From Planctomycetota bacterium (GTDB taxonomy: Bacteria; Planctomycetota; Phycisphaerae; Phycisphaerales; UBA1924), in the NCBI GenBank assembly GCA_030950285.1, contig JAUZRR010000001.1, forward strand, positions 1 to 64,000: a DNA stretch of 64,000 nt. Direction: 5' to 3'. Made by a program: the position numbers and the translations under genes. Positions within the stretch are counted from its first letter, which is position 1. Every line of letters begins with the position of its first letter. The notes below the pieces were generated by a model. The model did no database searches, was not told the origin of the DNA, and worked only from the letters and a program-made list of their open reading frames with translations. Of this stretch, positions 38,098 through 47,336 are shown piece by piece.

Positions 38098-39729
38098 TCA
38101 CCCGTTGAGCGCATCACGGACGAGGCAGGCAAACTGCTCACGCGGAGCGGGGCGTTGTGTCCAGAGCTCGAACTGCTTCGCACCCTGTTCGACGAACATC
38201 TCGACGCCGTCGATTGTTCGCCAGCCCGCGTCCTGAGCCATGCTCAACAGTCTTGTACGGACCGGGGCATACACGGTTTCAAGAAGCACCGTCCCGCGCG
38301 GCAGATGCGCAAACGCCGCGGCCCCAAGCGCAGACTCCTCGGGCGCCGGGCCGCCCTGCATACCGACCGACGTGCAGTTGACAAACGCCTCGGTCGTCGT
38401 GGTTTCTCGCGCATCCCAGGACAACACGTTCGCTGCGTCCGGATGGGCCGCGTTGATGTCGGCGACGAGTTGCGCCGCTCGTTCGGGCGTGCGGTTGGTC
38501 ACCGTCACCTTCGCCCCGGCTTCAGCCAGCGCGAACGCGATCGCCCGGGCCACGCCTCCCGCGCCGAGCACGACAACCCGCTTGCCCGGCACGCTGCCGA
38601 GCGCTCGGGCGAGCGCGCCAACAGCCGCGGCTGCGTCGGTGTTGACCACGCGGGCCGACGCCACGCCGCCGCGGTCGTCCCGCTCGACAACCAGCGTGTT
38701 CGCCGACCCGCTTGCAGCCGAGACCGCGTCGAGCGGCCAACCCTGTTCGCGGGCGAGCCGAACGAGGTTCTCCTTGTGCGGCAGGGTGACGCTGCACCCC
38801 GAGAAATCCAGCCTCGGGTGCTCGACAAGTTCGAGCAGCGTTGCCTTGAAGCTCGCATAGGACGTCTCCGGGTCGTCGCCCGCTGCGACCGGCAGCGGGA
38901 CATACACGCCGTCGAACCCGACCTCGGCAAACCCGGCGTTGTGGATACGCGGGCTCTGGGAGTGCCCGACCGGCCAGCCGACGATGCCGAAGACCTTCGT
39001 CTGCCGTCCGATCTCGCCGAAGCGGTACACGCCGAGCAGGTCGGCGAGCGTCGGTTGTCCCGGCGCGGTGGCGCTGTGGTCGCGGAGTGTGGCGAAGGTG
39101 AGAAAGCCGCCGAACTTGGGCGCGAGGATTCGGCTGATGAGCCCGTGCTCGCCCATCGCCAGCGCGACCATCGGCTTTGGACTCTCAGCGAGCAGGTCGA
39201 AGAGCTCGAGGTTGTCGCGCAGACTGCGCGCCCGGAACGCGACCTTGTGCACCGCCGCGGCCGGCTCATCCTGCATCCGCAGCACGCGGCGGGTCAGGTC
39301 GGTCGGCCGACCCGAGAAATCGTGCGTCGAGAGCACAAGCCGGGTGTACAGGTCGCGCTGCTGCGTGGCGTGGTCAACCGCGAGGTCGATCTTCATCCGC
39401 TCGTTGGCCGATCGGGTGTACGCTGCGAGCTCGACATCGATGTACTGCGGCGGGCGGTCGCTGGTGCCGAGCTTCTCGAACATCGCCACCCGCTGGTCCT
39501 CGTCGCCGTCGTACTCGCCGCCCTCCCACGTCGGTCGGCAGGTGACGATGCAAGGCAGCGGCGAGTGCTCGACGAGCCGCAGCACTTCTGGCAGATCGTC
39601 GAGGCTGCTGAAGAGTTCGTCGATCCGGTACTCGACAAGGTCGGCGCCGTGCTCTCCTGCAAGCACCGCGTCGGCGCTCGCGCGTTCGACCGTTTCGACC
39701 AGAATGGACACGCACACAAGAGTCGGCAT
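38098..39729 (-). CDS. aroDE: Bifunctional 3-dehydroquinate dehydratase / shikimate dehydrogenase
   Basis: A 543-residue fusion covering two consecutive shikimate-pathway steps. Residues about 1-235 are a type I dehydroquinase: EYRIDE substrate motif, HDFSG with the catalytic His, and Schiff-base Lys in AVHKVAFRA. Residues about 245-543 are shikimate dehydrogenase: VFGIVGWPVGHSQSPRIHN, VTLPHKE with catalytic Lys, and NADP loop VVLGAGGVARAI. The order matches plant DHQ-SDH enzymes. It lies 9 bases after rsmE in the same direction, so they are likely co-transcribed. Confidence 0.94.
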   Translation of the reverse strand: MPTLVCVSILVETVERASADAVLAGEHGADLVEYRIDELFSSLDDLPEVLRLVEHSPLPCIVTCRPTWEGGEYDGDEDQRVAMFEKLGTSDRPPQYIDVELAAYTRSANERMKIDLAVDHATQQRDLYTRLVLSTHDFSGRPTDLTRRVLRMQDEPAAAVHKVAFRARSLRDNLELFDLLAESPKPMVALAMGEHGLISRILAPKFGGFLTFATLRDHSATAPGQPTLADLLGVYRFGEIGRQTKVFGIVGWPVGHSQSPRIHNAGFAEVGFDGVYVPLPVAAGDDPETSYASFKATLLELVEHPRLDFSGCSVTLPHKENLVRLAREQGWPLDAVSAASGSANTLVVERDDRGGVASARVVNTDAAAAVGALARALGSVPGKRVVVLGAGGVARAIAFALAEAGAKVTVTNRTPERAAQLVADINAAHPDAANVLSWDARETTTTEAFVNCTSVGMQGGPAPEESALGAAAFAHLPRGTVLLETVYAPVRTRLLSMAQDAGWRTIDGVEMFVEQGAKQFELWTQRPAPREQFACLVRDALNG

Positions 39730-39738
39730 GGGGCGAGT

Positions 39739-40497
39739 CTATCGCGGCTGCTCGGCGTTGAGGATCAGCCCCGACGCGACCACCGCTGCGGTGCCGACCC
39801 GCATCAGGTGCGGCCCGATCGAGCAAAGCATCGCCCCGGCCCGACAAGCAGCATCGACCTCGTCGTCGGTGAACCCGGCTTCGGGGCCGATCAGAAGCGC
39901 GAGGTCCGTCGAGCCGTCCGGGGAGTAGGGCGCACCACGCGGGTCGGCGATCACGAGCCTGGCGCTCGGACGGATCGCGCGGTGGGTGCGGGAGAGCGCG
40001 TCGGCGAGCGGCACGGGGCTGCCGATCTCCATCGTCCATGCCCGGCCGCACTGTTTGGCAGCCTCGGCAGCAACGCGCTCGAGCTTGTCCACGCGTTCTG
40101 CTTTGGGAGGGGTGAGGGTGTGCCGGGTCACCAGTGGAAACCACGCTGCGGCCCCGACCTGACTGAGCTGATCGACCATGTCCTCGACCCGCGTAAGCTT
40201 GGGCGCGCAGGCGAGCACGTGCAGCCGGGGTGAGATTGGTGGCTCCTGGGCCACCGATTCGATCCGGACATCGACCGCCCACTCGGTCTTGCCGTGCCCG
40301 GCGGGGTGTTTGCGGGACTCGCCGAGCACCGCGACCGCCCGGAGCCCCTGCCCGTTGAGGATTTCGAGCACATCACCCGGCATGAGCCGCTTGACGCGGA
40401 CGGCGTGGCGGGCCTCCTGCCCGGTGATTTCGAGGACCGCACCCGGCTCGAAATCGCCATGGCCAAGGTCCGGGAGATAGACACGGTGGACGCTCAT
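39739..40497 (-). CDS. rsmE: 16S rRNA (uracil-1498-N3)-methyltransferase RsmE
   Basis: A 252-residue SPOUT methyltransferase. N-terminal PUA-like part (MSVHRVYLPDL, EITGQEARHAVRVKRLMPGD), then the trefoil-knot part with AAEAAKQCGRAWTMEI, LLIGPEAGFTDDEV and LRVGTAAVVAS-type ending (LMRVGTAAVVASGLIL). ATG 40497 is the family start; in-frame codons further upstream are unrelated. It heads a minus-strand operon with aroDE. Confidence 0.92.
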   Translation of the reverse strand: MSVHRVYLPDLGHGDFEPGAVLEITGQEARHAVRVKRLMPGDVLEILNGQGLRAVAVLGESRKHPAGHGKTEWAVDVRIESVAQEPPISPRLHVLACAPKLTRVEDMVDQLSQVGAAAWFPLVTRHTLTPPKAERVDKLERVAAEAAKQCGRAWTMEIGSPVPLADALSRTHRAIRPSARLVIADPRGAPYSPDGSTDLALLIGPEAGFTDDEVDAACRAGAMLCSIGPHLMRVGTAAVVASGLILNAEQPR

Positions 40498-40716
40498 GGG
40501 CCGAGGATATGGTGCATGGAGGCAGCGCGTGCCGGGAATCGGCCTCGGATTGCGGCACCGGGCGGCGGGAGATTCGGGTAGAAAGCACTCCCGATCGACA
40601 GCCCGGGCAGAATCCGGGCCGATCTTCCGGGTTGGGCGGGTTGTCCGGCCGGCGGGGGCTTGAGCGGCGGGCCCGGATCGCCGATCATGCAGGGAAGGCG
40701 GAGGGATTGCGCGCGC

Positions 40717-42111
40717 ATGACCGAGCAGGCAGCCAACCAGGAACACGCACCACCCGACGCTGACGAGCAGGCGGGGACCGACGCCGGTGCGCCCAGCGAG
40801 ATCGAACAACTCGACGAATCGCTCAGCGAGATGACCGACCTGCTGACCGGCCAGGACGAGGGCGACGACGACGACCTGGACTTTGACGGCATGTTCGAGG
40901 AGGTCGGCAAGACCACGGCTGCGGCCGATCCGGAGCCCACACCCACCCCCGGACCCGCGCCGGAGAGCGAACCGGTTGTTGACGCCGAGACCCCGGTCAC
41001 CGAACAGCTCGACGAGATCCAGGCGGCGGTCGCGGCGGCGATCGACGACGCGAGCGCCGAAGCTGAGGACGCAAGCGATGCACTACCCGAACCGGAAGCG
41101 GCCGCTTCGAAAATCCCTGCTGGGATAGAGGAATCGGCAGCGGATGGGTCGGAGGGAGAGGGCGAGGTCGATCCCGATGCCGCGATGGCAGCGGCCGCTG
41201 AGGACCTGGACAAGAGCGCAACCGAACAAACCGTAGACGCTCCTGTCGTGGCAGCGGACGACGCGAAGGATCCCCTTGAGTCGGCAGAACCCGAAGCGAC
41301 GGCAACCGAAGCGGTGCCAGACCAAGCCGCCGCAGACGAAGCTGCGCCCGCCGCCGATGCCCAAGCCGACGCACGAGCCGAGACGGCAACGCACGCCGAG
41401 GCAACCGCACCGAGCGAGGCTGCCGAGAAGCCAGAGCCCGAACCTGAAACCAAGGCCGCCCCGGCAGAGGCCGAAGCCCGCGCCCCTGCCGAGATGCCGG
41501 CCGAGTCGCCCTCTGTGGTGGAGGCCGCCCCCCCTGCCGAGACGCCTCCTCCCGCCGCGGACGCTGCGCCGGCACCGGCCGATCAGGTCGAATCCGAGCC
41601 CGAGGCCGAGAAATCTGCTCCGGAACCGAAAACACCGCACACCGCCGAATCGCCCGAAAGCACTCCGGCTCCGGAGGCCTCCCCCGAGTCCGTGGCACCT
41701 CCGGAGACCGACGCCGCCACAGAGACAAAGCCGGCCAAAGCACCGAAAGCACAACCCTCAGCCACGAAGATGGCGATCGCGTACGCCAAGGCAAGGGAAT
41801 TTACGGGCCGATTCGTTAGCCCGGTGTTTACACGGGCTGGCGAACCAGTCGCCAAGGGCGTCGAGGCACTGGCAGGGTCATTTACCGGGCAATCTAAGAC
41901 AGTTCGGCAGTCGGTGGCGTGGATCGCGCTGTGGACACTGTTCAACGCGGCGGTCGTCTGGGCGTATATCGGGATATTCCGGTCCAGTTCGGTCACGCCC
42001 GTGGAAGGGGCTGGAACACAGATCACCAGCAGCCCGGTGGCCCCCGTGCCGATGCCTGGGGGGGCTGCGCCGGGGTCTGTGGGGCTGATTCCGACCGGAA
42101 AGACCCCCTGA
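40717..42111 (+). CDS. Acidic low-complexity protein with one C-terminal transmembrane helix
   Basis: A 464-residue protein. Residues 1-350 are an Ala/Glu/Pro/Asp-rich disordered region. Residues about 350-390 are more ordered (KMAIAYAKAREFTGRFVSPV). A single transmembrane helix WIALWTLFNAAVVWAYIGIF occurs near 400-420, then a short Pro/Gly tail. No family recognised; the layout suggests a cytoplasmic disordered region anchored by a tail helix. ATG 40717 follows GAGGGA at 40701-40706; ATG 40687 is an alternative. Position before acpP-fabF may be coincidental. Confidence 0.68.
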   Translation: MTEQAANQEHAPPDADEQAGTDAGAPSEIEQLDESLSEMTDLLTGQDEGDDDDLDFDGMFEEVGKTTAAADPEPTPTPGPAPESEPVVDAETPVTEQLDEIQAAVAAAIDDASAEAEDASDALPEPEAAASKIPAGIEESAADGSEGEGEVDPDAAMAAAAEDLDKSATEQTVDAPVVAADDAKDPLESAEPEATATEAVPDQAAADEAAPAADAQADARAETATHAEATAPSEAAEKPEPEPETKAAPAEAEARAPAEMPAESPSVVEAAPPAETPPPAADAAPAPADQVESEPEAEKSAPEPKTPHTAESPESTPAPEASPESVAPPETDAATETKPAKAPKAQPSATKMAIAYAKAREFTGRFVSPVFTRAGEPVAKGVEALAGSFTGQSKTVRQSVAWIALWTLFNAAVVWAYIGIFRSSSVTPVEGAGTQITSSPVAPVPMPGGAAPGSVGLIPTGKTP

Positions 42112-42282
42112 CGGGGTTCGGGATTGCCGAGCGGTTTTGGCTGTTGCATCTGGCGTCCGTGTGGTTGAGGTCTGCGCCCGGTTGGCAAGACGGGGCGGGT
42201 TGCGTATACAATCCCTGCCTTGCGCCGTCGCGGCCCTCCGGAGAGGTTCTGCGTGCGGCTGGTTGTGAACCGGAGACCTAGC

Positions 42283-42531
42283 GTGACCGAGCAGGAAATT
42301 GAAGCGAAGGTGATCGAGATCGTCGCCGAGCAGATGGGCACGGACAAAGCGAAGATTGATCGCTCGACCAACTTCGTGGAGGACCTCAACGCCGACAGCC
42401 TCGACACGGTCGAGCTGGTCATGGAGTTCGAGGACGAGTTCGATACTTCCATCCCCGATGAGCAGGCCGAGAAGATCAAGACCGTCGGCGCGGCGATCGA
42501 GTTCATCTCTCAAGCCACCGGCAAGGCGTAG
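42283..42531 (+). CDS. acpP: Acyl carrier protein AcpP
   Basis: An 82-residue ACP. The modified Ser is in [19 protein letters not shown] (DSL motif, near residue 38). Helix 1 ([15 protein letters not shown]) and the closing [12 protein letters not shown] are standard. Start is GTG 42283, with GGAG at 42272-42275. It precedes fabF by 116 bases; that gap has an 8-bp GCGCCCGG/CCGGGCGC hairpin without a T run that could set the ratio of ACP to FabF transcript. This is the housekeeping ACP, unlike the longer one at 36.5 kb. Confidence 0.94.
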   Translation: MTEQEIEAKVIEIVAEQMGTDKAKIDRSTNFVEDLNADSLDTVELVMEFEDEFDTSIPDEQAEKIKTVGAAIEFISQATGKA

Positions 42532-42647
42532 CACGTCTTCTGGGTATCGCGGGGGAAGAGACGGCGTCCGATGTGGTGCGCCCGGGCTGAACGGACCGGG
42601 CGCGCTGGTGTGCGCTTGCAACGGGTGATCGATATTGTGAGGTGCCG

Positions 42648-43913
42648 ATGAATCGCGTAGTGATCACAGGGATGGGTGCGATCACAAACCTCGGCGTCGA
42701 CGCGGCGTCGACCTGGGCGGGGATGCGTGAGGGACGCAGCGGGATCACCCCCGTTGAGGGCGACCTGTTCGCAGCCCACGACGACAAGTGGACGGTCCGG
42801 ATCGCCGGCCAGATCAAAGGATGGGACCCGACCTCCCGGATCGACGCCCGTGAAGCCAAACGCCTCGACCGGTGTACACAGCTCGGCGTTGCGGCGGCGG
42901 CCGAGGCGGTCGAGGACTCGGGGATTGACTTTGACGCTGAGGACGGCGACCGCTGCGGCGTGATCGTTGGCTCGGGCGTCGGCGGCATTTCGACGATCGA
43001 ACAAGCGGTCACGATCCTCAACAAGCGGGGCCCTCACCGCCTGAGCCCGTTTACGGTGCCGCGGCTGATGGTCAACGCGGTGACGGGGAACGTGTCGATC
43101 CGGTATGGGTTGCGCGGGCCGGCGTCGGCGCACGCGACGGCGTGCGCCAGCTCGGGGCACGCGATGGGCGACGCGATGCAGTACCTCCGCCGCGGGCTTG
43201 CGGACGTGATGATCGCCGGCGGGGCCGAGGCCGCGGTGACCCCGCTCTGCCTGGGCGCGTTCATGGTGATGAAGGCACTCAGCACCCGCAACGACGCGCC
43301 TCAACTCGCCAGCCGACCCTTCGACCAGGACCGCGACGGGTTTCTGCTCTCCGAGGGCGCAGCGATGTTCGTCCTCGAGACCGAGGCCCACGCCAAAGCC
43401 CGCGGCGCGACCATCCACGCCGAGCTGCTCGGGTTCGGGAACTCCGGCGACGCGGCCCACATCACCGCGCCGGACCCACAAGGGCGCGGGGCCTCCCGCT
43501 CGATGGTCTGGGCGATGCAGGACGCGGGGGTCAATCCCGAAGATATCGGGTACGTCAACGCCCACGGCACCTCGACGCCCCTGGGCGATCAGGCCGAGGT
43601 GGCGGCGGTGCTTGGAGTGTTCGGCGACCACGCCCGCCGATCCGCGGGCGGGACAATGCCGATGAGCTCGACCAAGAGTGTCCACGGGCACTGCCTCGGG
43701 GCGTCGGGCGCGGTCGAGACCATCGCGTGCATCCACACGGTCCGCGACGGCGTTATCGCGCCGACGATCAACCTCGACAACCCCGACGAGGGTTTCGATA
43801 TCGACCTGGTCGCCCGCGAGGCGCAGGAACGGCCGGTGAAGCGGGCGATGAACAACACCTTCGGGTTTGGCGGACACAACGTGACGCTCATCATCGGCAC
43901 GTACGAGGGGTAG
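42648..43913 (+). CDS. fabF: 3-oxoacyl-ACP synthase II (FabF)
   Basis: A 421-residue elongating condensing enzyme. MNRVVITGMGAITNLG opens the protein. The Cys-His-His triad is visible: Cys in ATACASSGHAMGD near residue 166, His in NAHGTSTPLGD near 306, His in STKSVHGHCLGASG near 344. NNTFGFGGHNV closes it. ATG 42648 fits the GTGAGG ribosome-binding site better than the GTG at 42642. It follows acpP in the common acpP-fabF order. Confidence 0.95.
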   Translation: MNRVVITGMGAITNLGVDAASTWAGMREGRSGITPVEGDLFAAHDDKWTVRIAGQIKGWDPTSRIDAREAKRLDRCTQLGVAAAAEAVEDSGIDFDAEDGDRCGVIVGSGVGGISTIEQAVTILNKRGPHRLSPFTVPRLMVNAVTGNVSIRYGLRGPASAHATACASSGHAMGDAMQYLRRGLADVMIAGGAEAAVTPLCLGAFMVMKALSTRNDAPQLASRPFDQDRDGFLLSEGAAMFVLETEAHAKARGATIHAELLGFGNSGDAAHITAPDPQGRGASRSMVWAMQDAGVNPEDIGYVNAHGTSTPLGDQAEVAAVLGVFGDHARRSAGGTMPMSSTKSVHGHCLGASGAVETIACIHTVRDGVIAPTINLDNPDEGFDIDLVAREAQERPVKRAMNNTFGFGGHNVTLIIGTYEG

Positions 43914-43953
43914 CGCGGCGTGCGGCCGGTTGGCGCGGTTTGCACTCGACCCA

Positions 43954-43979
43954 GTCCCCTCGCTTGCGCGAGGGGCTCT
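43954..43979 (+). repeat. Dispersed palindromic repeat, family A, forward copy
   Basis: Perfect consensus copy between fabF and the FliN-type gene, which run in the same direction. Confidence 0.85.
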
Positions 43980-44128
43980 ATGAAGAACGGAACACACGGG
44001 GACACCGCCCTTTGTCGCGGCTGGCACCCGGGTTGCGTAGACCTCTCTCAAGGCCGATCCGGGCGCAGAGAGTGCGCTCCGGGAGTTGGCTGATGCTGCG
44101 CCTCTGGGGTGCCGATGGAGCGTGTGTG

Positions 44129-44425
44129 ATGAGTTCGGATATCAAGACCATCCGGGGGCTGGAAGTGCCGCTGATCGTGCAGCTGGGTGAGCGGTCGATG
44201 ACCGTGGCCGAGTTGCTGGCTCTTGCGCCGGGGTCGATTATCGAGATTCCCAAACCGGCTGACGACGAGCTGGACCTGCTGATCAACAACCAGCGGATCG
44301 GGGTGGGGACGGCGGTGAAGGTGGGCGAGAACTTCGGGCTGCGGGTGACCGCGATCGGATCGTCGGACGCGATTGCCGATGCGGTCGAGAAGCGGCTGGA
44401 AGAGAAGTTCAACTCGGCGGCGTGA
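44129..44425 (+). CDS. fliN: FliN/SpoA-domain flagellar motor switch protein
   Basis: A 98-residue protein consisting of one SpoA domain: VPLIVQLGERSMTVAELLALAPGSII is the signature of FliN C-terminal domains (V.V.LG...L...LL.L..G.V), followed by DLLINNQRIGVGTAVKVGENFGLRV. FliN forms the C-ring base and binds CheY-P. The last 20 residues (IADAVEKRLEEKFNSAA) are a charged helix not usual in FliN. GATGGAG precedes the ATG at 44129. No other flagellar gene is adjacent, so a type III secretion (YscQ) role cannot be excluded. Confidence 0.85.
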   Translation: MSSDIKTIRGLEVPLIVQLGERSMTVAELLALAPGSIIEIPKPADDELDLLINNQRIGVGTAVKVGENFGLRVTAIGSSDAIADAVEKRLEEKFNSAA

Positions 44426-44480
44426 GTGGCCATCGAGCGTTTCGCATCATCATGCTTCGTGCGCGGCGCGGGTGTTGCGT

Positions 44481-44506
44481 GTGCCCTCGCTTGCGCGAGG
44501 GGCTCT
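44481..44506 (+). repeat. Family A repeat, forward arm of a doublet
   Basis: GTGCCCTCGCTTGCGCGAGG GGCTCT, 17 bases before the reverse arm, between the convergent fliN and purM genes. Confidence 0.83.
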
Positions 44507-44522
44507 CCCTCTGTCTCTCATA

Positions 44523-44547
44523 GAGCCCCTCGCACAAGCGAGGGGAC
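44523..44547 (-). repeat. Family A repeat, reverse arm of a doublet
   Basis: GAGCCCCTCGC ACAA GCGAGGGGAC. The only intact-stem copy in which the loop is not GNRA. Confidence 0.83.
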
Positions 44548-44592
44548 AACCGCGACAGCGCAACTCAAAAAAATACAAGGACGCAATCTGCT

Positions 44593-45762
44593 CTACTTCT
44601 CGATGACCCGGCCCCTGCCTTTGACGATCTTGCCGATGGTGTGGACCTGTTCGCCCATTTTGGTGAGCCTCTCGGCGACGGCGTTGGCAAAGGTCGGGCG
44701 GACGACGACGCAGTAGCCGATGCCCATGTTGAAGACGCGGCGCATCTCGGCGTCCTCGACGTTGCCGCGCTCCTGGAGGAGCCTGAAAATGCCGTGCGGC
44801 TGCCAGGTGTTGGTCCTGATGATCGCGTCGACCGAATCGTCGAGCGAGCGGGCGAGGTTGTCAGCAACGCCGCCGCCGGTGATGTGGGCCATCGCGGTGA
44901 TGACCTTCTTCACGCGGTACGCCCGGCCGAGCTTGACGAGCTGCTCGGCGTAGATGCGGGTGGGCGTGAGCAGCGTCTCGCCGAGCGTCTGCGTGTGGCC
45001 GGTCTGGGGGTCGGTGAGTTCGTCGTAGGATTTGTGCAGGTCGAGCCCGGTGTCGTCGATGATCTTGCGGGCGAGTGTGAAGCCGTTGGAGTGGATGCCC
45101 GAGCTGGCAAGGCCGAGGATCACATCGCCCGGCGCGGGCGCCCGGCGGCTGACGGCTTTGTGCAGCTCGACGACCCCGACGGCGGTCCCGGTGAGGTCGA
45201 AGTCTCCGGGTTTGAAGAGGTCGCCCATCTCGGCGGTCTCGCCGCCGAGGAGGGCGCAGTTGGCGATACGGCAACCCTCGACGACGCCGTGCATGACCGC
45301 GGCGCAGAGCCGATCGTCGACCTGAGGCACGCTCAGGCAGTCGAGAAAGAACAACGGCTCGGCCCCCTCGACGATGAGGTCGTTGACGTTCATCGCGACC
45401 AGGTCGATGCCGACGGTGTGGAGGATGCCGAGCTGCTGGGCGATCTTGATCTTGGTGCCCACGCCGTCGGCACACGCGACCAGGACGGGGTCGCGGTAGT
45501 TGCGGGCGAAAAGTTTCTCGTTGTAGTCGAGTCTGAAGAGGCCTGCGAAGCCGCCGGGGTTGGGGATGACCCGGGGGCCGTGGGTGCGTTTGAGCATCGG
45601 CCCGAGCTTGCCGACGAACCCGTCGTAGCGTTCGAGGTCGATCCCCGCCGCGGCGTAGGTCATGCCAGAGGCTGCACGACCTTTCCCGGCTTTGGTGGCA
45701 CGGCTCTCCGAGCCGTGGGGCTTGCTCGAACGTGGGGGCTTGGATGCGGCTCGCTTTGCCAT
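44593..45762 (-). CDS. purM: Phosphoribosylformylglycinamidine cyclo-ligase
   Basis: A 389-residue enzyme of purine synthesis (FGAM to AIR). Conserved segments: MTYAAAGIDLERYD, VACADGVGTKIKIA, VGIDLVAMNVNDLIVEGAEPLFFLDCL, ALLGGETAEMG, LASSGIHSNGFTL and AHITGGGVADNLAR. The start is uncertain: ATG 45762 gives a 33-residue Lys/Ser-rich extension, while ATG 45663 is where most family members start. Neither has a good ribosome-binding site. It is divergent from metK, the start codons lying about 150 bases apart. Confidence 0.93.
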   Translation of the reverse strand: MAKRAASKPPRSSKPHGSESRATKAGKGRAASGMTYAAAGIDLERYDGFVGKLGPMLKRTHGPRVIPNPGGFAGLFRLDYNEKLFARNYRDPVLVACADGVGTKIKIAQQLGILHTVGIDLVAMNVNDLIVEGAEPLFFLDCLSVPQVDDRLCAAVMHGVVEGCRIANCALLGGETAEMGDLFKPGDFDLTGTAVGVVELHKAVSRRAPAPGDVILGLASSGIHSNGFTLARKIIDDTGLDLHKSYDELTDPQTGHTQTLGETLLTPTRIYAEQLVKLGRAYRVKKVITAMAHITGGGVADNLARSLDDSVDAIIRTNTWQPHGIFRLLQERGNVEDAEMRRVFNMGIGYCVVVRPTFANAVAERLTKMGEQVHTIGKIVKGRGRVIEK

Positions 45763-45911
45763 GTGCGGTGAGGATACGCGTCCGAGTGATCGGCCGCCCG
45801 GAGCCGGGGGTGTTGGCAGTTGGGCAGCGGGCGAGCTAGACTCGCCTGTCTCGCAGCAAGCCGGGTGGGTTTGCGGCGAGGACCCTTTAGAACGCACGAA
45901 AGTAGGGCTGT

Positions 45912-47075
45912 ATGGCGGGCACACACCTGTTCACTTCCGAGTCGGTCTCGATGGGGCACCCAGACAAGGTCGCCGACCAGATTTCCGACGCGATTCTCGA
46001 CGCGATGCTGGCTGACGACCCCCACTCGCGGGTGGCGTGCGAGACGATGGTCGCGACCGGACTGGTCGTTCTGGCCGGCGAGGTCACAACGCGGACGTAC
46101 GTGGATATCCCCGACGTGGTGCGGTCCACGATCACCGACATCGGGTACACCGACGCGAACATGCGGTTTGATGCTGAGAGTTGTGCGGTGATGGTGGCGT
46201 TGAATAAGCAGTCGCCGGATATTGCGCAGGGTGTGGACCGCGACGGGGCTGGCGACCAGGGGATGATGTTCGGGTTTGCATGCCGGGAGACGCCCGAGTT
46301 GATGCCGCTGCCGATTCAACTCGCCCATCGGCTCGTCGAACAGCAGGCTGTGGTCCGCAGCAACAACAAGATCCCCGGCCTGCGTCCGGACGCCAAGAGT
46401 CAGGTCACCATCGAGTACGACGGCACCAAGCCGGTGCGCGTCGACACCGTCGTCCTGAGCACCCAGCACGACAGCAGCTGGAACGAACGCCAGGACGAGC
46501 TCAAGCGGCAGGTGATCGCCGAGGTGCTCAAGCCGGTCCTCGGCGACTGGTGGAACCCGGCGGTCACCGTCCACATCAACCCCACCGGGCGGTTCGAGAT
46601 CGGCGGCCCGCACGGGGACGCCGGGCTCACCGGGCGCAAAATCATCGTCGATACCTACGGCGGACGCGGACGGCACGGGGGCGGAGCATTCAGCGGCAAG
46701 GACCCGACCAAGGTCGATCGCTCGGCAGCGTACATGGCGCGGTACATCGCCAAGAACATCGTCGCCGCCGAGCTTGCCGACGTCTGCGAGGTCCAGCTCA
46801 GCTACGCGATCGGGGTGGCCGAGCCGACGAGTGTGTGGATCGACTGCAGCGGGACCGAACGGGCGGACCCGGCGAAGATCGCGGCGGCCGTGCGTGAGGT
46901 GTTCAGCCTGACGCCTCGGGGGATCATCGACAGCCTCGGCCTGCGCAAGCCGATCTACCGCTGCACCGCAAGGCACGGGCACTTCGGGCGCAAACCCTTC
47001 AGCGAGAAGGGGCTGGACTTCTTCACATGGGAGAAGACCGACAAGGTTGATGTTCTGCGGGGCGCGTGCGGCTAG
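45912..47075 (+). CDS. metK: S-adenosylmethionine synthetase
   Basis: A 387-residue enzyme making SAM from methionine and [24 protein letters not shown] opens the protein, the P-loop-like [19 protein letters not shown] is near residue 255, [12 protein letters not shown] near 115, and [13 protein letters not shown] closes it. I see no SAM riboswitch fold in the 150-base region shared with purM. The gene is convergent with the PilZ gene across a repeat doublet. Confidence 0.96.
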   Translation: MAGTHLFTSESVSMGHPDKVADQISDAILDAMLADDPHSRVACETMVATGLVVLAGEVTTRTYVDIPDVVRSTITDIGYTDANMRFDAESCAVMVALNKQSPDIAQGVDRDGAGDQGMMFGFACRETPELMPLPIQLAHRLVEQQAVVRSNNKIPGLRPDAKSQVTIEYDGTKPVRVDTVVLSTQHDSSWNERQDELKRQVIAEVLKPVLGDWWNPAVTVHINPTGRFEIGGPHGDAGLTGRKIIVDTYGGRGRHGGGAFSGKDPTKVDRSAAYMARYIAKNIVAAELADVCEVQLSYAIGVAEPTSVWIDCSGTERADPAKIAAAVREVFSLTPRGIIDSLGLRKPIYRCTARHGHFGRKPFSEKGLDFFTWEKTDKVDVLRGACG

Positions 47076-47136
47076 AGCATTCTGCGTTATCGTGCTTCCT
47101 GCGATGACGTGGTTGGCGATGACGTGGTTGGTGGTT

Positions 47137-47161
47137 GTCCCCTCGCTTGCGCGAGGGGCTC
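47137..47161 (+). repeat. Family A repeat, forward arm of a doublet
   Basis: Perfect consensus copy, 27 bases before the reverse arm; both arms have extended flanks GGTTGTC and GACAACC that also pair. Confidence 0.87.
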
Positions 47162-47188
47162 GGTGAGGCACACGGCCACAGGACAAAA

Positions 47189-47213
47189 GAGCCCCTCGCG
47201 CGAGCGAGGGGAC
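47189..47213 (-). repeat. Family A repeat, reverse arm of a doublet
   Basis: GAGCCCCTCGC GCGA GCGAGGGGAC, a GNRA variant loop. Confidence 0.87.
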
Positions 47214-47260
47214 AACCGCAACAACGCAACCCGACAAAACACAAAGACATAGACTGCTCC

Positions 47261-47295
47261 AAAAAAGCGAACAAGCGGCCGGAAAACCGACCGCT
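47261..47295 (-). terminator. Rho-independent terminator of the PilZ gene
   Basis: On the minus strand AGCGGTCGG pairs with CCGGCCGCT over a TTTT loop (9 bp, one wobble), then TGTTCGCTTTTTT. Confidence 0.8.
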
Positions 47296-47336
47296 CGTCG
47301 CTGCACAAGGAACACAGCCCGGATTGGGCTCAGGAG

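Noticed and set aside
37528-40233. A 901-codon open frame on the plus strand
   Set aside because: It is antisense to DUF5658, aroDE and rsmE and includes a palindromic repeat; no domain is visible.
42541-42647. Small gene between acpP and fabF
   Set aside because: Only a hairpin and the fabF ribosome-binding site are present; no start with adequate length.
45763-45911. SAM riboswitch upstream of metK
   Set aside because: The region has GC-rich short hairpins only; I could not place the conserved core of any SAM, SAH or SAM-IV fold.
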